Part shown: piece after piece, positions 8,470 through 21,458 of the stretch
Position numbering within the stretch: position 1 is the first letter of the stretch
How the letters are laid out: the number at the start of each line of letters is the position of its first letter
NCBI RefSeq assembly: GCF_000154845.1
Contig: NZ_DS981511.1
Coordinates: 1 to 43,748 of the forward strand
Origin: Phocaeicola coprocola DSM 17136
GTDB taxonomy: Bacteria > Bacteroidota > Bacteroidia > Bacteroidales > Bacteroidaceae
Reading direction: 5' to 3'
Length of the DNA stretch: 43,748 bases
Position numbers and translations under genes: made by a program
Notes under the pieces: generated by a model
Told to the model about the DNA's origin: nothing
Databases searched by the model: none
What the model saw: only the letters and a program-made list of their open reading frames with translations

Positions 8470-11370
8470 TTAGGCCAACCCCTTATCATATATGACATTC
8501 AATAGTTCGTTTGCTAGTTTGGTATCTGAAATTTTAATGATACTGTCTTCTTCTGTTGAATATCCAAGAACATTAACACTACCATACCAGATGGCCGTTT
8601 TATCAATGATACAGGCGCATAACGATAGTTTTGGAACAATCCTTATGAATAACCCTTGATTCTTTAGATACTCGGTTTGTTCGTTCTCGGTTGTTGTAAA
8701 AATAGCAACATCAATACCATTTGCCTGAAGTTCAAGCAAGTTTTTTATAAGCGCGTTCCGCTCTACACGGTAAAGTCTTGGAGATGATATTACAACAGAT
8801 TGATTTGAGCTTTTCATTTCTTGAACAATGGGATAACGGAACGTATTCCCATTGAAGATTTGCCCTTCACACGATGATAAATGCAAGTCCTCAGTCGCAT
8901 CAAATAAAGTCGATACTTCTTTCGTAAGAACACGATAACCAATGGCTGAATATCCCTTTAGCCGTTTACGATACATACTTTCGCACACAGGTTCGTGTAT
9001 GTCAATATAATCATAAATGCGAACATCTGTTTTACCTTCATTCTCTCTATGCAATCGACCTGCATATTGGGCAACCAATCCTTTCCACGAAATAGGAAGA
9101 GCAAGAAATAGTGTATCAAGCCTTGGATAATCAAAGCCCTCTCCTACATATTTTCCTGTAGCGACTATTACAAGAGGAGCGTCCCGTGGAATATCCTGTA
9201 GTTTTTGTATAATTTCACGTTTATGTTTGCTCGTACCCTCTCCTGTAAGTTTTATAACATTAGCTACTTGTGGTTCAAGCATTTTCGTAATCAACTCGAC
9301 ATGAGAAGTTCTACTTGTCAGTATAATTGGTGTACGACCTGAGGCTACTGCGTTAAGAACATCTTCTATGATGAGATTATTTCGCATCTCAGATTCCGCA
9401 AGTGATTGTGAGAGTGCCGTAAATGTATGTTTGTCGTCTGTAACGGGTCGATACGAAGTAAACCTCGGCACAAGATAACGTTGAAACGATTGTTTTTGTA
9501 TCTGTGCCTTAGCATCAACTGAAAATCGAATCGGGCCACATTGCATAAAAATAATTGGCTGTAGTCCGTCTTTGCGAATTGGAGTGGCAGTAAGCCCATA
9601 AACATAATGAGCCGTAACGTGTTTTAGAACATTTTCAAAAGTTATTGAAGATACATGATGACATTCATCAACAATAACCATTCCGTAATCTTGTACAAAA
9701 GACTTGACTTCACCATCTTCAAAGCAAGATTGCATAAGAGCCACATCAACAACTCCATGCAATGTATTTGAAGTTGAATCAAGACTTCCGACTGGAGAAA
9801 AGACTTTCTTTCTACCACGTTTCTTAGGTACGTTATCCTCTATGAAATCAATATCAAGAAATTCAGAAAGGCGTTCGTGCCATTGCATAAGCAATGCTTT
9901 AGAATGTACCAAGATAAGTGTATTTATCTTTCTTTGGGCAATCAATGCTGCCGCTGTAACAGTCTTTCCAAAAGCGGTTGTTGCCGACAATACTCCATTT
10001 GTATGGGGCATAAGTGAATTAATGGCTTCTAACTGCTCATCACGTTCTTTACCCTTAAAGGCTATCGCAATAGATTTGCCATGGTTGGTTTTATCAATTA
10101 TTTCATAATCAATACTTAGAGAAGACAACATGGCTATTATAGCCTCTTCGCACCCCCGAGGCATAACAAGAAACTCATCATTGAAATCAGCGCGACAGAT
10201 AATGCGAGGAATGTTATATGTTGAAATACGCATTGCCTGCTTACTGTAAAAATCAGGATTCTTGAAGGCGGCAAATCGCTTCAACTGATTAATCACCTTG
10301 CTGGAAATTGAACTTAATGGGATATAAATATTGTCGGATTTGTTGATTTTAAGTTTACTATCAAAGTCTGTCCGTGCGACTTCTTGTACAATAGGTATTT
10401 CCCAAGGCTTTGCTTCCGAAGATGTGGCTAATGCTCCAAAATCCTCTTGTTGATGTTCAACCAACAATCTATCCACGACACATTCGTCAATTCTCTTGAC
10501 ATTGTACAAATATGCCCATTGGTCTTTGAATGGAAGAAATTTATCATCAACAAAAACGCTGTTTCCCACTTTTCTTGCTCCACCTTGTAATGGTAGTGCT
10601 ATTAGATTTCCAAATCCTCCTTCCGGTATTCTATCTTGGTTTGGAAAGAAACGGTCGTATGAATCAAAAGAAATTCTTCCATTCCGCTTCATAGCTTCCG
10701 TAAGAATGATATTACCAAACCGTCTCACTTTAATAGCTGGAATCGCATCAGTGAAGAAGACCCATACATGTGCTCCATTTCCAGACCTTGAACGCTCAAT
10801 GCTACATGGGACATTCCAATCTCGACAAACAGAAACGAATGCCAACACATCATCCTTATATCCGTGAGTGCAGTTTTTGTCATCAAAATCAGCGCACAGA
10901 AAAGAGCATTTATTATCCGGAGTAATGACATACAGGCCGATAACATCACATCCGTTTTCGTCTTTACCTTCCAAATGACGATATATGTCTTGGTTTGTCA
11001 ATGACGCAAAATTACGGTTGGGACATTCCGTACATTTATGTTTTTTCTTGTCGCATATTCCTCTACGCCATTCGTTGATACAGACTGGTTGATAGCCACC
11101 TTTTTCTGTGGTTTTGCTGAACCATCGTCGTGCAAATACATCATCCCTTCCTTTGAAAAAGCTATGGAATAATTCTATTTTCTCATCAAGAGAGAAATAT
11201 ACAGGAGGAAATGAGATAGAAGAGAATACTGATTCCTCATCCATTCTGTTTGTAGTAGAATAGGCAATGCCGTATTGCCGAAGGATTGATTTCAATTCTT
11301 CGTTTTCCGCAAGAAGGCTGTCGTATTTTCTGACAAGTGTGTCGTATTTCTCCTTAAAGTTATCCATCAT
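8470..11370 (-). CDS. TOTE-type primase-helicase-PLD fusion protein
   Basis: The open frame runs to 11445, but MMDNFKEKY at 11370 is the more natural start. Residue numbers below count from 11445. A short coiled coil (about 28-58) precedes an archaeo-eukaryotic primase domain of the TOTE conflict-system type. It has a Cys cluster (C122, C131, C138, C141), catalytic CADFDD (184-189), GNGAHVW (223-228) and a later FPNQDR segment. A superfamily 2 helicase follows, with Walker A ATTAFGKT (488-495), DECH (593-596), LTATP (about 618-622) and an arginine-finger region (YAGRLHR). A C-terminal PLD-like domain (about 875-985) keeps IWYGSVN but lacks the HxK residues. TOTE systems are proposed conflict/defence modules. 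The substrate is unknown. Confidence 0.8.
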   Translation of the reverse strand: MMDNFKEKYDTLVRKYDSLLAENEELKSILRQYGIAYSTTNRMDEESVFSSISFPPVYFSLDEKIELFHSFFKGRDDVFARRWFSKTTEKGGYQPVCINEWRRGICDKKKHKCTECPNRNFASLTNQDIYRHLEGKDENGCDVIGLYVITPDNKCSFLCADFDDKNCTHGYKDDVLAFVSVCRDWNVPCSIERSRSGNGAHVWVFFTDAIPAIKVRRFGNIILTEAMKRNGRISFDSYDRFFPNQDRIPEGGFGNLIALPLQGGARKVGNSVFVDDKFLPFKDQWAYLYNVKRIDECVVDRLLVEHQQEDFGALATSSEAKPWEIPIVQEVARTDFDSKLKINKSDNIYIPLSSISSKVINQLKRFAAFKNPDFYSKQAMRISTYNIPRIICRADFNDEFLVMPRGCEEAIIAMLSSLSIDYEIIDKTNHGKSIAIAFKGKERDEQLEAINSLMPHTNGVLSATTAFGKTVTAAALIAQRKINTLILVHSKALLMQWHERLSEFLDIDFIEDNVPKKRGRKKVFSPVGSLDSTSNTLHGVVDVALMQSCFEDGEVKSFVQDYGMVIVDECHHVSSITFENVLKHVTAHYVYGLTATPIRKDGLQPIIFMQCGPIRFSVDAKAQIQKQSFQRYLVPRFTSYRPVTDDKHTFTALSQSLAESEMRNNLIIEDVLNAVASGRTPIILTSRTSHVELITKMLEPQVANVIKLTGEGTSKHKREIIQKLQDIPRDAPLVIVATGKYVGEGFDYPRLDTLFLALPISWKGLVAQYAGRLHRENEGKTDVRIYDYIDIHEPVCESMYRKRLKGYSAIGYRVLTKEVSTLFDATEDLHLSSCEGQIFNGNTFRYPIVQEMKSSNQSVVISSPRLYRVERNALIKNLLELQANGIDVAIFTTTENEQTEYLKNQGLFIRIVPKLSLCACIIDKTAIWYGSVNVLGYSTEEDSIIKISDTKLANELLNVIYDKGLA

Positions 11371-11519
11371 ACGCTTAGAGATTCTTTTGACACTCACGGC
11401 TCTTTCATTTAAGCTTAGATAAAGGCACATAATTCCCCCACCCACTTCTTATGGGAAGTAGGGATTTTGTTATGATTGATACCCAAAACGTTACGAATCC
11501 TCTGAAATTACAAATTATC

Positions 11520-12650
11520 TCATTTTTGATCCAGCATATGTATCATTGCGGTAAAGTCCAAAGAAAGTTCTCTAATAAGTTCGGCCGTTCCCTTAGCCTT
11601 GTCGGAGAGCTTTTTCCTTTTACCTTTCCATATAGAAAGTATTGCCAGTACTATCCTCTGTATCGTGTCAAGGTTTCTGGCGGACCTTGCACTATTCCGC
11701 CTGATGAAGTCCTGCCTCAGGTTGCGGTCAAGGTCCCAGTGCATGCTTTCTATTGCCCAATGCATTCTGGCTATTGTACTCAGCCGCCTGGCACTTCCGT
11801 GAAAACTGGAGACATAGAACCTCCTCTCGGAAGATTTCTGACCATCAGATTTTCTCTCCGTTGCAGTCCGTATTTCGACAACCGTCAGATTTCCATTCCA
11901 CTTTTTCCTGTCCGTAATCAGGTCATTTCCACGAAAGATACGGCATACTCTGGTCTCTATTCTGCCATGTTCAAGAAAAGGGCCTTCCGAATATACATCC
12001 ACAGGCTCTGCAAGTTCGACATTGTCCTCAACCCCATATCGCAGAGTTCTCTGGTTTGCCTTCAGCTCGATAAGGAAATCACCGCCTTTTTCCCGGATTT
12101 TATCTATGATGGCTTTCTGGAAGGACATGGCGTCTGCCGTAACTATGCATCCTGACACATCCACCTTGTCCAACAGTTTGGGTACGGAAGTTATCTCGTT
12201 GCTTTTTTCTTCACACATGTCCGTGGCAAGGGTGAAACCTCCTTCAAGGGAATAGGCGGATACGATGTCGGGGGTGCGTCCGTTTTCAAGTACCGTCCCT
12301 CTCATTGCCTTGCCGTCAATACAGAGGATGTCTCCGGCACAACCGACAAGCTCATCATGGAAGGTGGAGGTAAATTCAGACATCCGCTCAGACATGGCTT
12401 CATCATCAATATGTTTGAATATACGGCAGAGCGTAGGTTCAGAAGGCACACCGTCCAACAAAATTCCTAAAGAGCGGAAGCGTTTCAGATTACGCTCGCC
12501 GAATCTGATTATATCCGGTCTTGTCATACACTTGCCCAGCCGTCCGAGTATTACAAGGAGAAGAATATCTTCCAGCTTGTATTTGTAGTTTCCCTTGTCT
12601 GTCCTGCGGTAATCCGGCACTGATTTCACAAATTCTTTCAGATGTTTCAT
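11520..12650 (-). mobile_element. ISAs1-family insertion sequence (minimal extent)
   Basis: At least this coding segment belongs to an ISAs1-family IS inserted between the TOTE-like gene and the type I RM locus. Candidate outer sequence runs from about 11440 to 12730, but no matching terminal inverted repeats or target duplication could be recognised, so the ends are left open. It does not visibly interrupt a gene. Confidence 0.7.
11520..12650 (-). CDS. ISAs1-family transposase
   Basis: This 376-aa DDE transposase has an N-terminal DDE_Tnp_1-associated domain (residues about 5-95) followed by the catalytic domain. The acidic triad is Asp112 in CIDGKAMRG, Asp173 in VTADAMSFQ, and Glu301 in HWAIESMHWDLD. 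The length is typical and the frame is intact, so the copy could be active. The GC content is higher than in the flanking RM genes, consistent with separate acquisition. Confidence 0.9.
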   Translation of the reverse strand: MKHLKEFVKSVPDYRRTDKGNYKYKLEDILLLVILGRLGKCMTRPDIIRFGERNLKRFRSLGILLDGVPSEPTLCRIFKHIDDEAMSERMSEFTSTFHDELVGCAGDILCIDGKAMRGTVLENGRTPDIVSAYSLEGGFTLATDMCEEKSNEITSVPKLLDKVDVSGCIVTADAMSFQKAIIDKIREKGGDFLIELKANQRTLRYGVEDNVELAEPVDVYSEGPFLEHGRIETRVCRIFRGNDLITDRKKWNGNLTVVEIRTATERKSDGQKSSERRFYVSSFHGSARRLSTIARMHWAIESMHWDLDRNLRQDFIRRNSARSARNLDTIQRIVLAILSIWKGKRKKLSDKAKGTAELIRELSLDFTAMIHMLDQK

Positions 12651-13013
12651 TATGCTGCCACGACGGCAGAATGCATGTTTCTTTTTTATATATTAGACAT
12701 GCAAAATGTTGCATATCAGCAAAATAAATCTTATTTTCGCATAGCGAAAATTAAGGCGGAAATCAAAAAACGACCTCTGTCGCATTTGATTTCCGCCTAC
12801 AAAAATAATTTTATATGAACGATAAAAAGAAACACCGGAAGCGGTGCTTCCTGCATCGCTGTGCGCAAAAATAATGGTTTTTCGGAGAATAACAAGGATT
12901 ATAGAGGTTGTTTTAAATGAAAGAGCCGTGGTTGACACTTACAAAAATACGAAAAAGGACCCAGACTATTGAATATAATTCACTATATTTGCAGAATAAA
13001 ATTACATCTAAGA
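12651..13013 (+). promoter_or_regulatory. IS flank with hairpins and RM promoter
   Basis: This region has no gene. It holds a 7-bp hairpin (ttttcgc/gcgaaaa, 12734-12750) and a perfect 14-bp hairpin (aggcggaaatcaaa at 12754-12767 with its complement at 12785-12798) that could insulate the RM operon from the IS. The -7 box TATATTTG (12984-12991) lies 22 bp before the XRE start codon and probably drives the RM operon. No clear -33 TTTG was found. Confidence 0.55.
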
Positions 13014-13220
13014 ATGAAGCTAAATAGAATAAAGGCAGTCTTGACAGACAAAGGTATCTCGCAGACATGGCTAGCCAAACAACTTGACAAAAGTTTTAGC
13101 ATGGTTAATGCCTATGCTTGTAATAGAATCCAGCCCAATTTGGATACGTTACAGCAGATTGCGGAAATACTTCAAGTGGATTTAAAAGAATTGATAACGG
13201 ACAAAAACGAACGTCAATAG
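13014..13220 (+). CDS. XRE/Cro-type HTH regulator of the RM locus
   Basis: The open frame begins at 12969, but the Met at 13014 follows the promoter and begins the HTH domain, giving 68 aa. The sequence is almost all one HTH_3 domain (LTDKGISQTWLAKQLDKSFSMVNAYACNRIQPNLDTLQQIAEILQV, written here as its overall span of residues about 10-55) with a short charged tail. It lies 62 bp ahead of hsdR on the same strand. Such small Cro-like proteins often control RM expression. Here it probably autoregulates the operon, which is inferred from position. Confidence 0.8.
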   Translation: MKLNRIKAVLTDKGISQTWLAKQLDKSFSMVNAYACNRIQPNLDTLQQIAEILQVDLKELITDKNERQ

Positions 13221-13282
13221 CGTTTGTCGTTATCAATTATTTTTACACTACAACTTCTGATAATATAAAAATATAGGAATAT

Positions 13283-17426
<4,144 letters not shown>

Positions 17427-17431
17427 ATTTT

Positions 17432-18592
17432 ATGGGCAAAGACATCATCACAAACAATCAAGAAATAAACAACTTGTTTCAAAAAGTTGTTGACCTTATC
17501 ACTCAGGCAAGGAAACGTGTGGCGACAACAGTCAATATCGCTGAAGTCTATACAAAATTCCATATTGGCCAATATATAGTAGAATATGAACAAAAGGGAG
17601 AGATTAGAGCTGAATACGGAAAGACTGTACTGAAAGAACTCTCTAAACGTCTGACTGACAGATTAGGAGACGGTTGGGGATATTCAACTTTAAAAAACAT
17701 CAAACAGTTCTATTTAGTTTATGCGAAAAGGCTAAACACTGTCGAGCCAATTGAAAACAGCAAACTTAGGTTGCAAAATGAGGAAAGGAAATACGATCAA
17801 GATTTAGTGCAGGATAAAAAGGACAAACACTGTTTAGCCTTTTCAGAAGAATCATTTACTCTTTCGTGGTCACACTATCTAATATTGATGCGTATAACAG
17901 ACCCAATGGCTCGAAGATTCTATGAAATTGAGTGCCGACAACAAGATTGGAGTGTGCGACAACTCAGCCGGCAAGTGGCATCTTCGCTTTACGAACGTCT
18001 TGCGCTCTCACGTAACAAAGACGAGGTGATGCGGTTGGCACAGGAGGGACAAACCCTTGAAAAGCCATCTGACATTATCAAGAACCCCATTACATTAGAG
18101 TTTCTTGGTCTAAAGCCTGATGCTGTATACTCGGAAACTAAACTAGAGAATGCCATTATCAGCAAGATGCAGCAATTCCTATTGGAACTTGGCAAGGGAT
18201 TTCTTTTTGAGGCTCGTCAAAAGAGATTTACATTTGATGAACAACATTTCTATGTTGACTTAGTGTTCTACAATCGCTTGCTACAATGTTATGTGCTTAT
18301 AGACTTGAAGATAGAGAGACTTACCCATCAAGACTTAGGACAGATGCAGATGTATGTCAATTATTACGATCGCCACGTCAAACAAGATTTTGAAAAGCCG
18401 ACAATTGGCATCCTGCTGTGTAAGGAGAAAAACGATGCACTTGTGGAACTTACCTTACCCAAAGATGCCAATATATACGCCTCGGCATATCAGCTCTATC
18501 TCCCTAACAAAGCTCTATTGCAGGCCAAGGTAAAGGAGTGGATTGAAGAGTTTGAAGAGAGTGAAGAAGAGAAACAAATAAACAAAAACTAA
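17432..18592 (+). CDS. DUF1016/YhcG-type PD-(D/E)xK nuclease-like protein
   Basis: The 386-aa protein has an N-terminal DUF1016 helical domain (ARKRVATTVNIAEVYTKFHIGQYIVEYEQ, within residues about 28-110). A variable linker spans about 110-140. The C-terminal PD-(D/E)xK domain has FEARQKRF, then FYVDLVFYN and LIDLKIERL, which provide the acidic and Lys residues. YhcG-like genes recur between hsdM and hsdS in Bacteroidota type I loci. Whether the protein works with the RM enzyme, for example as an accessory nuclease, is not established. It is in frame and tightly packed with hsdM. The intergenic region after it carries two hairpins. Confidence 0.85.
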   Translation: MGKDIITNNQEINNLFQKVVDLITQARKRVATTVNIAEVYTKFHIGQYIVEYEQKGEIRAEYGKTVLKELSKRLTDRLGDGWGYSTLKNIKQFYLVYAKRLNTVEPIENSKLRLQNEERKYDQDLVQDKKDKHCLAFSEESFTLSWSHYLILMRITDPMARRFYEIECRQQDWSVRQLSRQVASSLYERLALSRNKDEVMRLAQEGQTLEKPSDIIKNPITLEFLGLKPDAVYSETKLENAIISKMQQFLLELGKGFLFEARQKRFTFDEQHFYVDLVFYNRLLQCYVLIDLKIERLTHQDLGQMQMYVNYYDRHVKQDFEKPTIGILLCKEKNDALVELTLPKDANIYASAYQLYLPNKALLQAKVKEWIEEFEESEEEKQINKN

Positions 18593-18638
18593 TTGTGCAG
18601 CCAAGAACTGCACAAACTGTCCAACCAAAAATTGGACA
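18593..18638 (+). promoter_or_regulatory. Twin hairpins between DUF1016 gene and hsdS
   Basis: Two perfect stem-loops lie side by side. The first is ttgtgcag, loop ccaagaa, ctgcacaa (18593-18615). The second is tgtccaa, loop ccaaaaa, ttggaca (18618-18638). Both have 7-nt CCAA-rich loops. They occupy nearly the whole 61-bp gap before hsdS and leave about 15 nt ahead of the start codon. No T-run follows, so simple termination is unlikely. RNA processing, a protein-binding site or a translational control element for HsdS is possible. Confidence 0.6.
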
Positions 18639-18653
18639 AATAGATTAACTGGT

Positions 18654-20060
18654 ATGGATACTAAGAAATTACGTCAAAAGATACTCGACCTTGCCATTCA
18701 TGGTAAACTCGTCCCTCAAGACCCGAATGATGAGCCTGCATCTGTTCTCCTTGAACGTATCAAGGCAGAAAAGGAGCGACTGATAAAAGAGGGTAAAATT
18801 AAAAAGAGCAAAAAGTCTACAAAGGCTTCTGATACGCCCCATTATGAGAATGTACCGTTTGAGGTGCCGGAATCGTGGGTGTGGTGTAAATTCCAAGATT
18901 GCATGGATGTTCGTGACGGAACTCATGATTCACCTAAATATACTCAAGAAGGCTACCCTTTAATCACTAGTAAAGATTTTAAGAACGGACAATTTGACTT
19001 TTCAAAAACCAGATATATCTCAGAAGTAGATTATAAAAATATTATCAAACGCTCAAAAGTTGATATTGGAGACATATTGTACTCTATGATAGGAGGAAAT
19101 ATCGGAAGTATGATTTACATACAGCATGATAATTATTTTGACATGGCAATAAAAAATGTTGCTCTTTTTAAGCCTTATCAAAATAGCGACATTAGTACAA
19201 AATATATCGCTTATTTCTTAGAATCAAAAATAAAAGAGTATCAAGCAATAGCTATTGGTGGTGCGCAACCTTTTGTTGGATTAGATATTTTTAGGAACAC
19301 TCTTGTACCATTACCTCCACTTGCAGAGCAACATCGCATTATAACAGAAATAGAGAAATGGCTTGCTTTGATAGACCAAATAGAACAAGGCAAAGTCGAC
19401 TTACAGACCATCATCAAACAAACCAAAAGTAAAATTCTTGACCTTGCCATTCACGGAAAGCTCGTACCGCAAGACCCGAACGACGAGCCAGCCATTAAAC
19501 TCTTGAAACGCATAAATCCCGACTTCACACCTTGTGATAACGGGCATAGTAGGAAGTTACCACAAGGATGGGCGTATTGTCAACTTAGTAATGTACTTAA
19601 AATCACAATGGGGCAATCCCCTAAAGGAGATTCATTAAATAATAAAAGAGGTATAGAATTTCATCAAGGGAAAATATGTTTTTCAGATAAATTTCTTTTA
19701 GAGTCTGGTATATTTACAAATGAGCCCACAAAAATAGCAGAACCTAATTCCATCTTATTATGTGTTCGAGCCCCAGTTGGAGTTGTGAATATAACAAAAA
19801 ATCAAATATGTATTGGGCGTGGATTATGTGCTTTAACCCCTTTTGAAGGTAATGTGGATTTTTATTTCTATTTACTTCAAACCTTGCAAGATAGCTTTGA
19901 TAATCAATCAACAGGGACTACGTTTAAAGCAATATCAGGAGAGATAATAAGAAATGAGAATATTATTTTACCGCCTCTTGCAGAGCAACAACGCATAGTT
20001 CAAAAAATAGAAGAATTATTTCATGTCTTTGACAACATTCAAAACGCCTTAGAAGTGTAA
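18654..20060 (+). CDS. hsdS: Type I RM specificity subunit S, expressed copy
   Basis: HsdS selects the bipartite target sequence. The 468-aa protein has two target recognition domains: TRD1 at about residues 60-245 and TRD2 at about 296-455. The repeated conserved segment KILDLAIHGKLVPQDPNDEP occurs at 9-28 and again at about 260-279. Each TRD ends with the family signature PPLAEQ. It is the only hsdS copy here with a start codon in the operon, so it is the expressed one. Positions 18832-18865 match an inverted copy at 24003-24036, and the 3' part from 19531 lies inside the 1,442-bp inverted repeat. TRD1 can therefore be exchanged by inversion. Confidence 0.93.
   Translation: MDTKKLRQKILDLAIHGKLVPQDPNDEPASVLLERIKAEKERLIKEGKIKKSKKSTKASDTPHYENVPFEVPESWVWCKFQDCMDVRDGTHDSPKYTQEGYPLITSKDFKNGQFDFSKTRYISEVDYKNIIKRSKVDIGDILYSMIGGNIGSMIYIQHDNYFDMAIKNVALFKPYQNSDISTKYIAYFLESKIKEYQAIAIGGAQPFVGLDIFRNTLVPLPPLAEQHRIITEIEKWLALIDQIEQGKVDLQTIIKQTKSKILDLAIHGKLVPQDPNDEPAIKLLKRINPDFTPCDNGHSRKLPQGWAYCQLSNVLKITMGQSPKGDSLNNKRGIEFHQGKICFSDKFLLESGIFTNEPTKIAEPNSILLCVRAPVGVVNITKNQICIGRGLCALTPFEGNVDFYFYLLQTLQDSFDNQSTGTTFKAISGEIIRNENIILPPLAEQQRIVQKIEELFHVFDNIQNALEV
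18832..18865 (+). repeat. 34-bp inversion repeat, left copy (before TRD1)
   Basis: This 34-bp stretch encodes TPHYENVPFEV and is repeated in inverted orientation at 24003-24036 with one mismatch (t/c at the tenth codon region). It ends exactly where TRD1 sequence diverges between the two hsdS copies, as expected of a recombinase crossover site. Inversion between the two copies would flip about 5.2 kb and swap TRD1. Confidence 0.75.
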
Positions 20061-20078
20061 TCCAATACACTTCTAAGG
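20047..20078. terminator. Bidirectional terminator hairpin after hsdS
   Basis: A perfect 13-bp stem (ccttagaagtgta, loop atccaa, tacacttctaagg) spans the hsdS stop codon and lies between the convergent hsdS and recombinase genes. A mirror copy is at 22802-22833. Confidence 0.75.
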
Positions 20079-20090
20079 GTTGGTGTGATT

Positions 20091-20894
20091 TTACCAGTTC
20101 ACCACCTTATCTACAATCTTCTGTTGCTCACTGGCTGTTCTACGAAGATAGATACGAGTAGTTTCTATGCTTTCATGCCCCATAAGGTCGGCAAGTAGAG
20201 CAAGGTCGTTAAAGCGGTCAAGAAAGTTCTTGGCAAAACGATGACGGAATGAATGAGGATAAACTACCTCCTTGTTCATTCCATATTTTTCAGCAAAATG
20301 CTTGAGTTGAGAAGCGATTCCACGAGTAGTAATACGCTGTCCGAAACGGTTCAGGAAGATATAGCCCGATGTCAAGCCTTGACTTTTCAACCACTTTTCT
20401 GCTTCTGTCCGTAAATTCTTGGGGATGTATAGCCGTCGAATCTTTCCACCTTTACTATACAAATCAAGATAGCCCACTTTGATGTGTTCCGCTTTGATGT
20501 GGAGTAATTCACTAACACGTGCTCCGGTGGCAGCCATAAACCACACAATAAAATACCACTCCTCATAACCATCAGCTTTAAGCCGTGCTTTGAGAAATTT
20601 GTAATCGGCATCGCTGATTACATTTTCCAAAAAGTTCTTTTGTTGCACCTTTACGAACTTCACTTTTAGTTTTTCTTGTTTCGTAAACTCCAAGAACTTA
20701 TTGATACCTTGCAATCTCAGGTTCACAGTCTGCGGCTTGAAGTTCTCTACCAAATACCCCTTGTATGCCAAAAGGTTCTTCTTGTTTACTTCTCCATAAT
20801 GGTTGAGGAAATACTGCACCGTCCACACATAAGAGGTGACGGTGTTCTTGGCAAGATTAGTTTTTGCCAAATAATTTTTGAATTTTGTTACCAT
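20091..20894 (-). CDS. Tyrosine recombinase of the hsdS shufflon, copy 1
   Basis: This XerC/D-like recombinase is predicted to catalyse inversion between hsdS repeats. The frame extends to 20993, but the start MVTKFKNYLAK at 20894 gives the natural 267-aa protein. It has a SAM-like N-terminal domain (about 1-85) and a catalytic domain with TGARVSELL, the HxxR box HSFRHRF, LMGHESIETT, and nucleophile Tyr in TRIYLRR. Its gene converges on hsdS. An identical copy runs in the opposite direction at 21986-22789. Two copies embedded in the inverted arms are unusual, since one recombinase gene per hsdS shufflon is the common arrangement. Confidence 0.92.
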   Translation of the reverse strand: MVTKFKNYLAKTNLAKNTVTSYVWTVQYFLNHYGEVNKKNLLAYKGYLVENFKPQTVNLRLQGINKFLEFTKQEKLKVKFVKVQQKNFLENVISDADYKFLKARLKADGYEEWYFIVWFMAATGARVSELLHIKAEHIKVGYLDLYSKGGKIRRLYIPKNLRTEAEKWLKSQGLTSGYIFLNRFGQRITTRGIASQLKHFAEKYGMNKEVVYPHSFRHRFAKNFLDRFNDLALLADLMGHESIETTRIYLRRTASEQQKIVDKVVNW

Positions 20895-20936
20895 ATTACA
20901 TTGATTTATAATGAATACAGTAACAATATAGCAGAA

Positions 20937-21458
20937 CGTATCGGGCATTATACGCAGTTGCCTGATGGATGGACTGCTTGTAGGCTTGAACAAGTAGCAG
21001 ACATATTGGATAATTTACGAAAACCGATTAATTCTAGTGAACGAGATTCACGTATAAGGAATAGGCAAATCGATGAATTGTACCCTTATTATGGTGCGAC
21101 AGGTCAAGTTGGACTGATAGACGACTATATTATAAATGGCAATTATTTATTGCTTGGTGAAGATGGTGCACCATTCCTTGATAAAAATGCAATTAAGGCA
21201 TATTCTATTAGTGGAAAAAGCTGGGTAAATAATCATGCTCATATCCTATCTCCTAAAATTGATTTTGAATTTCTACAGTACTCACTTAATCAAATTGATT
21301 ATTCTGAATACGTAAATGGAAGTACACGCTTGAAACTTACGCAAACCGATATGCGTTCTATTAAAATAATGCTACCCCCATTAGCAGAACAAAAACGAAT
21401 TAAGTCTAAAATACAGATTTTGTTTTCTCAATTGGATTTGATGATGGAGAGTCTATAA
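20937..21458 (+). pseudogene. Silent hsdS cassette 3 (TRD2-type half)
   Basis: Promoterless half-gene encoding one TRD. It opens at the conserved leader RIGHYTQLPDGW, continues TACRLEQVADILD, and ends with PPLAEQKRIKSK and LMMESL-stop. It has no start codon or N-terminal conserved region, so it is expressed only if recombined behind the first half of hsdS. It lies in the 935-bp spacer between the arms, tail to tail with cassette 4. The two stop codons are adjacent (cta/taa at 21453-21458). The coding frame is intact. Confidence 0.8.

Larger units (their letters stand above)
19531..20972 (+). repeat. 1,442-bp inverted repeat, left arm
   Basis: This arm begins at cttgtgataacgggc inside hsdS and ends just after the codons LPDGW of silent cassette 3. 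It contains TRD2, the shared hairpin and a complete recombinase gene. The reverse complement of 21908-23349 has the same length. Every boundary checked is symmetric about the same centre (coordinates sum to 42880), and the encoded proteins are identical. Confidence 0.9.

Noticed and set aside
11371..11445. 25-residue N-terminal extension of the TOTE-like protein
   Set aside because: The residues (MGGGIMCLYLSLNERAV) look non-native and border the IS, so the start at 11370 is preferred.
11430..12980. Terminal inverted repeats and target duplication of the ISAs1-family IS
   Set aside because: Several candidate pairs (for example gggattttgttat against aataacaaggatt) were too imperfect to fix the ends.
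12969..13013. Longer start for the XRE protein
   Set aside because: These codons overlap the -7 promoter box and lie before the HTH fold, so the Met at 13014 is preferred.
20676..20936. N-terminal extension of silent cassette 3
   Set aside because: This part is the antisense of recombinase copy 1 and is not HsdS sequence. Homology begins at RIGHYTQLPDGW (20937).
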